Shown here one piece after another: positions 56,545-64,000 of a stretch of DNA of 64,000 bases; position 1 is the stretch's first letter, and the number at the start of each line of letters is the position of its first letter. Source of the stretch: Hathewaya histolytica (GTDB taxonomy: Bacteria; Bacillota; Clostridia; Clostridiales; Clostridiaceae); the NCBI RefSeq assembly GCF_901482605.1, contig NZ_LR590481.1, forward strand, positions 2,170,001 to 2,234,000, in the 5' to 3' direction. The notes under the pieces are model-generated. The model worked only from the letters and a program-made list of their open reading frames with translations. It did not search any database and was not told where the DNA came from. The translations under genes were made by a program, and so were the position numbers.

Positions 56545-57249
56545 TTATTTTGAATAAACTCCTCTGTATTCTTCAGGGATTAGCTCTGCTATGCTATACA
56601 TAATTTCATTTATAGCTCTCTCTTCATATACTTTTTTATCTTCATCACTTTCTTTTTTAGGCATAAAAAATTGTTTTCCTATGCTAATATTTACGTCAGC
56701 ATAGTTAAACTTTTCACTACTCATATCTCCCTCTTTATTAATAGGTAATAATTTTTCCGTTCCATATAATCCTATTGGAACTATAGGTGCTTTTGTAAGC
56801 TTACTGATAAGAAGTATACCTTTTTTAGCTTGTATCATTTTACCTGTTCTACTTCTAGTTCCTTCTGGGAATATAATAATATTTTCTCCCTCTTTTATAA
56901 GATTCATTATATTTTTAAGTCCCTCTTTATCAGCAGTATTAGGTTTAATTGTAGTTGTCTTATGTATACCTATTGCTAAATTAGTAGTTGGATCGTTAGA
57001 TAACTTTATTCCTGCAACAAAGGTAGGATCAAAGTCTTTAAGTACTTTACCTAAAATAAGTCCATCAGAGTTGCTTAAGTGATTACATATAAATATTGTA
57101 GGTGTCTTAATACCTTTTAAATTCTCTAATCCATTTATTTTTATATTTGCATACTTATTAATATTTTTATCTACAACTTTTCTTGCAAGAAAATGAACAA
57201 TCCCTTCTGGTAATATAGAAATTAGTTTGGCCATTGTAGGAGATATCAT
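56545..57249 (-). CDS. plsC: 1-acylglycerol-3-phosphate acyltransferase
   Basis: The 234-residue membrane-associated acyltransferase of phospholipid synthesis has block I as CNHLSNSDG (HxxxxD), block III as IIFPEGTRSRTG and the PIVPIGLYG block IV. The N-terminal hydrophobic region anchors it. It lies 34 bp after queG and is the last gene of a three-gene unit with the oxidoreductase gene and queG. Confidence 0.93.
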   Translation of the reverse strand: MISPTMAKLISILPEGIVHFLARKVVDKNINKYANIKINGLENLKGIKTPTIFICNHLSNSDGLILGKVLKDFDPTFVAGIKLSNDPTTNLAIGIHKTTTIKPNTADKEGLKNIMNLIKEGENIIIFPEGTRSRTGKMIQAKKGILLISKLTKAPIVPIGLYGTEKLLPINKEGDMSSEKFNYADVNISIGKQFFMPKKESDEDKKVYEERAINEIMYSIAELIPEEYRGVYSK

Positions 57250-57283
57250 ACGTTCCCATTCCTTTCAAAATATTTATCTTATT

Positions 57284-58282
57284 TTACTTTAAGTTTTTTA
57301 TTTTATTATAATATTCTTCAACATATGGAGAGTTAAATTTATCAATATGAGGAATTTCCTTTTTAATATTCTTTAAAGCTATAAAAGTATTTCTTGTAAG
57401 AATATTTTTTCCTCTCCATGAACATGCTATGCTTTTATATTTTTCGTTGAAAGTTCTTTTATCTAGAGTACTAAGCTCTTCTAAGTTTGGCTTCTTCATA
57501 TATTCTATGGGTTTAAAAGCTTCTAAATTACTTTTTTTTATATTTTGATTGAAAGGACAAACATCTTGACAAGTGTCACAGCCCCAAATCCTTCCCCCTA
57601 TTTTTTTTATCCATACATCCTCTAACTGTTTTTTCTGATTTATATACGATAAACATACATTAGAATTATTATTTATTCCACTTGCATTGTTTTTCGTATC
57701 CCAATTTAATATAGCCTTTGTAGGACAAGCTTTAGTACACTTATTACATTCACCACATTTATTTTTAATTGGTTTATCCTCTTCTATATATAGATCTGTA
57801 ATTATCTCTCCAAGGAAAATATATGAACCGTACTCTTCTGTAATTAAACAATTATTCTTACCGATAAACCCTACACCAGATTTCATTGCAATATACCTCT
57901 CTGGTAGTGGATTATTATCTACAAAACATTTATAATTACCACCTAGTTCTACTATATATTCTCCTATTTTATTAAGATATTCTTTTACTATTATGTGATA
58001 ATCCATCCCTAATGTGTATTTGGAAAAATAAATTAAATCCTTTTTTACATCTTCATAGAAATATGGAAATGCTATTGATATTATAGTTTTTCCTTCTTTC
58101 ATAAGAAGTTTAGGATCTATCCTTTTCTCTATATCCTCTTCTTCAAATTCATTAAGTATTCCTTTTTCTTTTTTATATTTTAAGAACTTTTCTAGGTCAT
58201 CAAATCTTTTACATTCAATAAAACCAATGTTATTTAATCCTAAAGAATTACAAAACTTCTTTATTTTATCCTTAAGTTCCAT
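57284..58282 (-). CDS. queG: Epoxyqueuosine reductase
   Basis: The protein is 332 residues from ATG 58282, six bases after AGAGGTG. It performs the last step of queuosine synthesis in tRNA using cobalamin. The catalytic Asp is in CFVDNNPLPER, cobalamin-contact SGVGFIGKNN is present, and two [4Fe-4S] clusters are formed by CGECNKCTKACPTKAI and CDTCQDVCPFN. It lies 11 bp after the oxidoreductase gene. No other que genes are in the window. Confidence 0.95.
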   Translation of the reverse strand: MELKDKIKKFCNSLGLNNIGFIECKRFDDLEKFLKYKKEKGILNEFEEEDIEKRIDPKLLMKEGKTIISIAFPYFYEDVKKDLIYFSKYTLGMDYHIIVKEYLNKIGEYIVELGGNYKCFVDNNPLPERYIAMKSGVGFIGKNNCLITEEYGSYIFLGEIITDLYIEEDKPIKNKCGECNKCTKACPTKAILNWDTKNNASGINNNSNVCLSYINQKKQLEDVWIKKIGGRIWGCDTCQDVCPFNQNIKKSNLEAFKPIEYMKKPNLEELSTLDKRTFNEKYKSIACSWRGKNILTRNTFIALKNIKKEIPHIDKFNSPYVEEYYNKIKNLK

Positions 58283-58293
58283 AAACACCTCTT

Positions 58294-59547
58294 TTACTTT
58301 TCACATATTTCTACTAAAACTTTATCTTCCCTATAATTTTTTAGTAGTTCTTCTTTGCTTAAAGTAATTACTTCCATCTTGCTTGGTATGACTTTCTTCT
58401 TATGAATTTCTATAAAATTATCTCCAAAGCTAAACCTAATTTTCACATTCTCATATTCTTTAGATGAACGAAACTTAAATTCAACATTCTCATCTATATT
58501 TCCTATGTGAACAATTTTAGGTAGTATATATGAGATTCCTCTCCCCTCGGAAACTTTAAAACTCTTCTTATTATCTAGTTTCTCTAATACATATTTTGTA
58601 GCACTTTTTCCTGCCAAAAAACCTTCTCTAGTAACATCATCTACATAGTCATGTAGATGTACTATATTCCCAGCAGAAAAAACACCTTCTATATTACTTT
58701 GCATGCTTTCATCTACTTCCGTACCACCTGTTATTCTATTTATCCTTAAACCCATATTTTTAAACAATTCTCCATCAGGCACTAATCCTACTGAAAGCAC
58801 TACAGTATCACAACAGATAAATTCTTCTGTTCCTTTTATTACTCTTTTATTATCATCAACTCTTGCTATTGTTACTCCATTCACTCTCTCTTTGCCATTT
58901 ATATCTGTAATGGTATATTTAAGTTTTAGAGGGATATTGAAATTTTTTAGACATGTATAATAATTTTCCTCTAGTCCACCACAGTAAGATAAATTTTCTA
59001 TTACAGCTTTAACTTTCGCACCTTCTAAAGTTAGTCTCTTTGCCATAATAAGCCCTAAATCTCCCGAACCTAGTATTACTACTTCTTTCCCTGGCATTAC
59101 TCCTTCTAAGTTTATTAAACGTTGAACCATTCCAGCTGTAAATACTCCAGCAAAAGCACTTCCTGAAACCTTAGCTACTCCTCTAGTCTTTTCCCTACAA
59201 CCCATAGCTAAGACAAGAGCTTTACATTGTATTTCTATAACTCCTTCTTTTCCATTAACCGCTAATATTTTCTTATTCTTATCAATTTCTAAAACCATAG
59301 TTTTAGTTTTATATTCTATACCTAGTTTTTTTACTTCTTCTATAAATATAGAAGCGTATTCTGGCCCTGTAACTTCTTTATTAAAAAGGTATTTCCCAAA
59401 CCCATTATGTATACATTGGTTCAGTATACCTCCTAGATAGTTTTCTTTCTCTAATATAAGTACCTTATCTGCACCTTGTTTTTTTGCTCCTATAGCAGCT
59501 GCAAGACCTGCAGCGCCACCTCCTATAATCACTACATCATAATCCAT
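58294..59547 (-). CDS. FAD/NAD(P)-dependent pyridine nucleotide oxidoreductase
   Basis: The 417-residue protein has FAD-binding VVIIGGGAAGLAAAIGA at the N-terminus, VTGPEYASIF, ALVLAMGCREKTRG, the NAD-binding VVILGSGDLGLIMAKRL, and the second FAD motif GVFSAGNIVHLHDYVDDV. This is the pattern of the clostridial flavoproteins found with glycerol-3-phosphate dehydrogenase, but that partner is not here. The substrate is unknown. It is first in the operon with queG and plsC. Confidence 0.85.
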   Translation of the reverse strand: MDYDVVIIGGGAAGLAAAIGAKKQGADKVLILEKENYLGGILNQCIHNGFGKYLFNKEVTGPEYASIFIEEVKKLGIEYKTKTMVLEIDKNKKILAVNGKEGVIEIQCKALVLAMGCREKTRGVAKVSGSAFAGVFTAGMVQRLINLEGVMPGKEVVILGSGDLGLIMAKRLTLEGAKVKAVIENLSYCGGLEENYYTCLKNFNIPLKLKYTITDINGKERVNGVTIARVDDNKRVIKGTEEFICCDTVVLSVGLVPDGELFKNMGLRINRITGGTEVDESMQSNIEGVFSAGNIVHLHDYVDDVTREGFLAGKSATKYVLEKLDNKKSFKVSEGRGISYILPKIVHIGNIDENVEFKFRSSKEYENVKIRFSFGDNFIEIHKKKVIPSKMEVITLSKEELLKNYREDKVLVEICEK

Positions 59548-59653
59548 CTTTGAATCACCTCAGAAGATCATAAAATATTTATAAGCCACTAACTTTCCTA
59601 ATATATTATAGACTTATAAACAGTCTTAAATCAATTATTTATTTATGATAAAA

Positions 59654-59697
59654 TTAAAAATGACTAAGCAGTATAAAACTGGCTTAGTCATTCAAAT
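59654..59697 (-). terminator. Terminator after tRNA-Trp
   Basis: AATGACTAAGC pairs with GCTTAGTCATT, followed by TTTAATTTT on the minus strand. Confidence 0.82.
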
Positions 59698-59723
59698 GCT
59701 GTATCAATTTTTTAAATATTAAC

Positions 59724-59799
59724 TGGCAGGGGCAGCAGGACTTGAACCCGCAACCAACGGTTTTGGAGACCGCTACTCTACCAATTGAGCTATACCCCT
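59724..59799 (-). tRNA. trnW: tRNA-Trp (anticodon CCA)
   Basis: On the minus strand a 76-base cloverleaf starts AGGGGTATAGCTC, has anticodon stem GCGGT/ACCGT with loop CTCCAAA (CCA), T arm GGGTTCAAGTC and encoded 3' CCA. The acceptor AGGGGTA pairs with TGCCCCT (one G-U). It stands alone, with a terminator downstream. Confidence 0.97.
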
Positions 59800-59937
59800 A
59801 AACACATGATAAATTATATCATGGTTGTTTGGTAAAATCAACATATTTTTTTCAATTTCTACATTTAATATATTATTATTTAATCAAGAAAATATAAAAT
59901 ATTAATAAAAACTAAAAATATGCTTTAGATAAATTTA

Positions 59938-60558
59938 TTATTGTACCTTAAAACCTGCATCTCTAATTTTTCTTAATATATCATCAAAATTATCTGCATT
60001 TACTCTAATTACTATTTCCTTAACCTCAGTTAAACTTTTAGGGTCTACAACTACAAAACTTATAATTCTTGCATTATTTTCTGTGATTATTTTAGAAAGC
60101 TTTGAGATTTGTCCGGGAATGTCATGAGCTATAACAGATATTCGCTTACCTCTATTAAGGCCAAATAATTCAGTAAACTGTTTAAAAACTGCATTATGAG
60201 TTATTATGCCTTCGAATTGATTAGAGGCATTTATAACTGCTACAAATGCTGTATTTTTAGTAGCTAAAAAATGTGATGCTTCTTCAATTTGAGCCATGGG
60301 ATTAATTCTTGGTACATCTTCTCTTAATACATTTTCAACTAAAAATTCTTCTAGGAGACTTTTTTTATCTAAATTCTTTTCGAAGTAAAATGTATAAATT
60401 CTTTCTTTTGAAATAGTACCATAAAATTTGTTCCCCTCTGATACAGGAATAGATAAAAATTTATGCTCTTCTATAAGTTCTAAAGCCTTTTTCACAGTCT
60501 CCTTTGGCGAAACTGTAATCAATTTTTCCTTAGGTAGCATTAAATTATTTACAAACAT
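59938..60558 (-). CDS. CBS-pair plus ACT domain protein
   Basis: The 206-residue protein has two CBS motifs (about 1-60, VSPKETVKKALELIEEHKFLSIPV, and 75-130, MAQIEEASHFLATKNTAFVAVI), then an ACT domain (about 138-206, KRISVIAHDIPGQISKLSKIITENNARIISFV). Such proteins bind adenosyl ligands and amino acids and act as sensors; the target is unknown. It is a single gene between tRNA-Trp and tsaE. GGGAGGG precedes the ATG. Confidence 0.88.
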   Translation of the reverse strand: MFVNNLMLPKEKLITVSPKETVKKALELIEEHKFLSIPVSEGNKFYGTISKERIYTFYFEKNLDKKSLLEEFLVENVLREDVPRINPMAQIEEASHFLATKNTAFVAVINASNQFEGIITHNAVFKQFTELFGLNRGKRISVIAHDIPGQISKLSKIITENNARIISFVVVDPKSLTEVKEIVIRVNADNFDDILRKIRDAGFKVQ

Positions 60559-60834
60559 TTATGACCCTCCCTTATTAAACCTTTATAAAGTTATACCTTA
60601 TTTAATATTAACTAGGTTTTTTATTTTTTAAAACTAAAAACAAATTTAGTTAAATTTCTTTATATTATACAATATTTTTCTGAATTTTTAAAGTATTCTT
60701 TAAATTATGCTTTAGGCTTCTATTATATATATTCCTATATGATTAATAATATTATTAGTTTTTTTATTTAATATTCTCATTATCTCCCTTAACTTTTTTA
60801 TTATATTAGGATAGAATATTATAGAGGTGAGAGT

Positions 60835-61293
60835 ATGAATTTATTAGTTAATTCTGTAGAAGAAACTTATAATCTTGGAGTTAAATTAGGAAAACTTTGT
60901 GGTAGTGGAGATATTATCTGTCTTATAGGTGATTTAGGAACCGGTAAAACCCATATGAGCAAAGGAATTGCTAAAGGACTTGAAATTGAAGACCATATTA
61001 CAAGCCCTACATTTACTATAGTTAATGAATATCTTGGAAGACTTAAACTTAATCATTTTGATGTATATAGAGTTAATGATCCTGATGAAATAGAAGCCAT
61101 TGGCTTTGACGAATATATATTTTCGGACTCAGTTTCTATTATTGAATGGGCCAATTATATTGAAGATTTGATTCCTAAGGAAGATGCGCTCTATATATAC
61201 ATAAATAAAATTCCAGAAGAGTCTCCTAATACTAGGGAAATAATTTTTAAATATATAAATAAAAAATATGATTATGTAAAGGAGCTACAATAA
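60835..61293 (+). CDS. tsaE: tRNA t6A synthesis ATPase TsaE
   Basis: The 152-residue P-loop ATPase has Walker A GDLGTGKTHMSKGI, then SPTFTIVNEYLG, HFDVYRV and IIEWANYIEDLIP, the TsaE pattern. It drives turnover of the TsaBD complex that makes t6A37. It overlaps tsaB by one base. GAGGTGAGA precedes the start. Confidence 0.96.
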   Translation: MNLLVNSVEETYNLGVKLGKLCGSGDIICLIGDLGTGKTHMSKGIAKGLEIEDHITSPTFTIVNEYLGRLKLNHFDVYRVNDPDEIEAIGFDEYIFSDSVSIIEWANYIEDLIPKEDALYIYINKIPEESPNTREIIFKYINKKYDYVKELQ

Positions 61294-62006
61294 TGAAAAT
61301 ACTAAGCCTAGACTCTTCTAGTGAAAGTGCAAGTTGTGCTTTGCTAGAAGATAATAAACTTTTAGGTGAGATAACTTTTAATTATAAAAAACAACACTCT
61401 GTAATTATTATGCCTATAATAGATTCCCTACTTAAAAATACAGAAACATATATTACTGATATTGATGGCTTTGTTATATCCAAAGGCCCTGGTTCCTTTA
61501 CAGGCTTAAGAATAGGAATGGCTACTATAAAAGGATTAAGTCAAGGACTTAACAAACCTTTAACTAGTGTATCTTCTTTAGATGCTTTAGCCTATAATTT
61601 AGCCTTTTCTGATGGAATAATATGTCCTATAATGGATGCCTTAAGAAATACAGTATATACTTCTATATATAAATTTGAAAACAATAAATTAATACGACTA
61701 TGCGATTATATGGCTATTCATATAGATGAACTTATAGAAAAAGTTAAAGAATACAACTGTAAGGTAACTTTTATTGGTGATGGAACATATAAATTAAAGC
61801 AACACTTAATAGATAATCTCTCTGGTGCGAATTTAAATTTTGCTCCAACACATTTAAATCTAGTTAAAGCCTCTTCCCTTGGGGAGCTTGGATTAAATTC
61901 TTTAAATGAAGGTACTGCAGAAAATATATTCGCCTTATCTCCTATTTATTTGAAGAAGTCTCAAGCCGAAAGAGAATACGAAGAAAAACATAAAGAAGGT
62001 GTATAG
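61293..62006 (+). CDS. tsaB: tRNA t6A synthesis protein TsaB
   Basis: The 237-residue ASKHA-fold protein starts MKILSLDSSSESASCALL and has SKGPGSFTGLRIGMATIKGL, the TsaB mark. It forms the scaffold with TsaD, whose gene is at 46780-47802. The C-terminus is PIYLKKSQAEREYEEK. It overlaps tsaE by one base and ends 5 bp before rimI. Confidence 0.97.
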   Translation: MKILSLDSSSESASCALLEDNKLLGEITFNYKKQHSVIIMPIIDSLLKNTETYITDIDGFVISKGPGSFTGLRIGMATIKGLSQGLNKPLTSVSSLDALAYNLAFSDGIICPIMDALRNTVYTSIYKFENNKLIRLCDYMAIHIDELIEKVKEYNCKVTFIGDGTYKLKQHLIDNLSGANLNFAPTHLNLVKASSLGELGLNSLNEGTAENIFALSPIYLKKSQAEREYEEKHKEGV

Positions 62007-62011
62007 ACTTT

Positions 62012-62464
62012 ATGAATTCCTGTAAATTTGTATTTAAGAATATGGAACTTTGTGATATAGAAGATACATATTTGGTAAATACCTTAAGTTTAAAAGTTCC
62101 TTGGAGTATAGAATCATTTAATGACGAATTAAATAACAATCTTGCACACTATATAGTATGTAAATGTGGAAAAAGTGTTATTGCATTTGCAGGAATGTGG
62201 ATAATTACTGATGAGGCTCATATAACTAATGTAGCTGTTCACCCTAAATATAGAAAAATGGGAATAGGAAGCTCCTTAATAAAAGAATTAAAAAAAATTT
62301 GTATACAACATAGTGTTTTGCATATGACCCTAGAGGTAAGAGAATCTAATCTAAATGCACAAAGACTTTATCTTAGAGAAGGTTTTAAAAACTGTGGTAT
62401 TAGGAAAAGTTTTTATACTAGCCCCATAGAAAATGCTATTATTATGTGGAGTGATATAATTTAA
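62012..62464 (+). CDS. rimI: Ribosomal protein S18-alanine N-acetyltransferase
   Basis: The 150-residue GNAT acetyltransferase has acetyl-CoA-binding NVAVHPKYRKMGIGSSLIKEL, then LEVRESNLNAQRLYLREGF and the end VKKKFY-like IRKSFYTSPIENAIIMW. The order tsaE-tsaB-rimI is the usual one in Firmicutes. The ribosome binding site is GAAGGTG, inside the end of tsaB. Confidence 0.94.
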   Translation: MNSCKFVFKNMELCDIEDTYLVNTLSLKVPWSIESFNDELNNNLAHYIVCKCGKSVIAFAGMWIITDEAHITNVAVHPKYRKMGIGSSLIKELKKICIQHSVLHMTLEVRESNLNAQRLYLREGFKNCGIRKSFYTSPIENAIIMWSDII

Positions 62465-62499
62465 ATCAGTATACAATCTAATTTATATATTCTAATAAA

Positions 62500-62546
62500 A
62501 ATCAGTAGCTAATTTTTAAACTTTGTTATTATTAGCTACTGATTTT
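62500..62546. terminator. Bidirectional terminator between rimI and ribU
   Basis: AATCAGTAGCTAAT pairs with ATTAGCTACTGATT; T runs on both strands. Confidence 0.88.
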
Positions 62547-62566
62547 TGTATTCTTAGTTAGACTAC

Positions 62567-63205
62567 TTATTTATTATCAATATTCAATTTATTCTTATGC
62601 TTATTATTTAAAATTACTGGTGCTAAACTTTTATATAACCCCATAGAAACTAAAGATACTATAAAACCCTTTAGTAGATTAAATGGAATTATAGACCAAT
62701 ATATTAGACTTTTAAAACTATTTACATTTCCATTTACCTTACTAGCCATTTTTACAAAGGAATCAACAGATACTCCATAAAGATTAGCATATGCAGGCAT
62801 AAATATATAGTAATTCATAATTCCTGCCACTAATGCCATAACGATTGTCCCAGTTAATAATCCTAGAATAGCGCCCTTTTTACTCCTATTTTTAATATAT
62901 ATATGGCTTGATATATATATTAAAAATACACCTACAGAAAAGTTTGCAACTTCCCCTATGAAAGCAGTTTTAGTCATTAATATACCATGTAACAAGTTTT
63001 TAAGTAACAAAATTAAAACTCCCGCAATTGGTCCTAGTGCAAATCCTCCAAATAAAGCTGGTATGTCACTTAAATCAATTTTTAAAAACTCAGGAAATAA
63101 GAATGATAATGAAAGTTCTATTTGCATTAATAATAAAGATATTACAGCAAGCATAGAAACTTTAATTAACACACTTAATTCTAGTTTTTGGTTTGATCTT
63201 TCCAT
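62567..63205 (-). CDS. ribU: Riboflavin ECF transporter S component RibU
   Basis: The protein is 212 residues from ATG 63205, chosen because GGGGGAATAAAA lies upstream; the longer frame extends into the riboswitch terminator. Six membrane segments occur, with LKIDLSDIPALFGGFALGPIAG and LLKNLLHGI typical of RibU. It binds riboflavin and works with a shared ECF energising module encoded elsewhere. The FMN riboswitch directly upstream supports the substrate. Confidence 0.94.
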   Translation of the reverse strand: MERSNQKLELSVLIKVSMLAVISLLLMQIELSLSFLFPEFLKIDLSDIPALFGGFALGPIAGVLILLLKNLLHGILMTKTAFIGEVANFSVGVFLIYISSHIYIKNRSKKGAILGLLTGTIVMALVAGIMNYYIFMPAYANLYGVSVDSFVKMASKVNGNVNSFKSLIYWSIIPFNLLKGFIVSLVSMGLYKSLAPVILNNKHKNKLNIDNK

Positions 63206-63257
63206 TTTTATTCCCCCAATAAAAGATATTTTTTTATCTTTCAGGGTGAGGCATAAC

Positions 63258-63414
63258 AAAAAAGCCCTGAAAAAATTCAGGGCAAATACACATACTTATA
63301 CCTCTCTTCTTTCATCCAGACTTTAACTGTCGGCCTCGGAATTTCACCGAATCATGCTATAAATAGCTCGCGGGCTTTACCGCCGGTGGGGAATTACGCC
63401 CCGCCCTGAAGAGT
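63258..63414 (-). promoter_or_regulatory. FMN riboswitch with terminator, controls ribU
   Basis: On the minus strand 63303-63414 reads CTTCAGGGCGGGGCG, ATTCCCCACCGGCGGTAA, AGCCCGCGAGC, TCGGTGAAATTCCGAGGCCGACAGT and AGTCTGGATGAAAGAAG, the full FMN aptamer. A hairpin GCCCTGA/TCAGGGC with a run of six T (63258-63283) follows. FMN should end transcription before ribU. Confidence 0.97.
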
Positions 63415-63477
63415 AACTTATTTTTTTATTTTCTAAATTTATTATACTATTTAATTTTAAACTTATCAACCTTTTAC

Positions 63478-64000
63478 TTACTTCATGCTAAGAGAAATTC
63501 TACCTCTTTTTTCATCTACATCTATAACTCTTACCTTAACTATATCTCCTACCTTAACTACATCTAAAGGATGTTTAATAAATTTATCTGCAAGCTGACT
63601 TATATGAACCAATCCATCTTGATGCACTCCTATATCTACAAATGCACCAAAATCAGCTACATTTCTAATGGTTCCCATAAGTTCCATCCCAGATTTTAGT
63701 TGACTAAGCTCTAAAATTCCTGTCTTAAATATAGGTTTAGGTAATTCTTCTCTTGGGTCTCTACCTGGTTTCTTTAATTCTTTTATTATATCTTTTAACG
63801 TCGGTACACCTATTCCTATTTCTTCACCTAAACTATCAATACCATATTTAGTTGCTCTCTCTTCTATATCTATAAGTCCGCCTTTTTCTAGTTCTTCTTT
63901 TGAATAATTAAGTATATCTAAAAGTTTTTTAGCACCTTCGTATGATTCTGGATGTACACTAGTATTGTCTAATGGCTCTGGACTTTCCATAACCCTAAGA
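63478..64000 (-). CDS. tex: Transcription accessory protein Tex, C-terminal part
   Basis: The frame is open to the right edge, so the N-terminus is outside the window. It contains PLDNTSVHPESYEGAKKLL, the helix-hairpin-helix DUF region with FGIPTLKDI-like VPTLKDIIKELKKPGRDPR, then an S1 RNA-binding domain (LKSGMELMGTIRNVADFGAFVDIGVHQDGLVH) at the C-terminus ending RISLSMK. Tex binds nucleic acid and affects transcription and RNA turnover. The internal ATG at 63990 is not the real start. Confidence 0.95.
   Translation of the reverse strand, partial: LRVMESPEPLDNTSVHPESYEGAKKLLDILNYSKEELEKGGLIDIEERATKYGIDSLGEEIGIGVPTLKDIIKELKKPGRDPREELPKPIFKTGILELSQLKSGMELMGTIRNVADFGAFVDIGVHQDGLVHISQLADKFIKHPLDVVKVGDIVKVRVIDVDEKRGRISLSMK

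Overview
The window is AT-rich, low-GC Gram-positive DNA with strong AGGAGG-type ribosome binding sites. It looks like a Clostridium sensu stricto chromosome. The evidence is gene content (Rex, an NfnAB-type transhydrogenase, threonine-to-glycine conversion, RibU, QueG, pseudouridine catabolism) and the paired riboswitches and terminators. No rRNA is present, so I do not name a species.

Region 1 (1-9461) is the right part of a siphovirus-like prophage. Right to left are Dit (cut by the window edge), a short tape measure, a Com-like zinc-ribbon micro-gene, a Gp15 and chaperone pair, two copies of a major tail protein separated by a minor-capsid/tail-completion gene, an ArpU-type late regulator, a replisome organiser with 12-bp iterons, small early genes, an antirepressor and a Cro-like protein. 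A divergent repressor and an ImmA/IrrE-like protein follow. No terminase, portal, capsid or integrase is visible, and the late regulator abuts the tail genes. The element is therefore decayed or tail-only.

Region 2 (9717-16471) looks like a defence island. It holds a 599-residue protein with a HEPN-type RNase motif, a structured-RNA candidate fired from a palindromic divergent promoter, wreckage of a type I restriction-modification locus, a large membrane protein of unknown function and a TIR-domain protein.

Region 3 (16472-33260) is bounded by two IS1182-family elements, 1707 bp each by the same boundaries and in opposite orientation, with identical transposase proteins. Both appear to have entered the loops of terminator hairpins. 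Between them lie a DfsB-like protein, a WYL regulator, a tandemly duplicated micro-peptide cassette, an SRPBCC protein, an acetyltransferase, overlapping micro-ORFs, guaBA under a guanine riboswitch, psuKG, groESL with a CIRCE operator, and a DUF1461 membrane protein.

Region 4 (33261-64000) is mostly housekeeping: a secreted protein, an OGG-type glycosylase, a Gate-domain transporter, nfnAB behind a tandem glycine riboswitch, rex, an ABC-F ATPase, a wall peptidase, an FNT channel, pdxS without pdxT, tsaD, a RusA-like nuclease, a PIN gene with an apparent frameshift, htrA, nth-malic enzyme-pepT, kbl-tdh, an oxidoreductase-queG-plsC operon, tRNA-Trp, a CBS-ACT protein, tsaE-tsaB-rimI, ribU behind an FMN riboswitch, and the 3' part of tex. 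The metabolic genes fit an anaerobe that ferments amino acids: threonine goes to glycine (Tdh/Kbl), glycine is sensed ahead of nfnAB, and Rex senses NADH.
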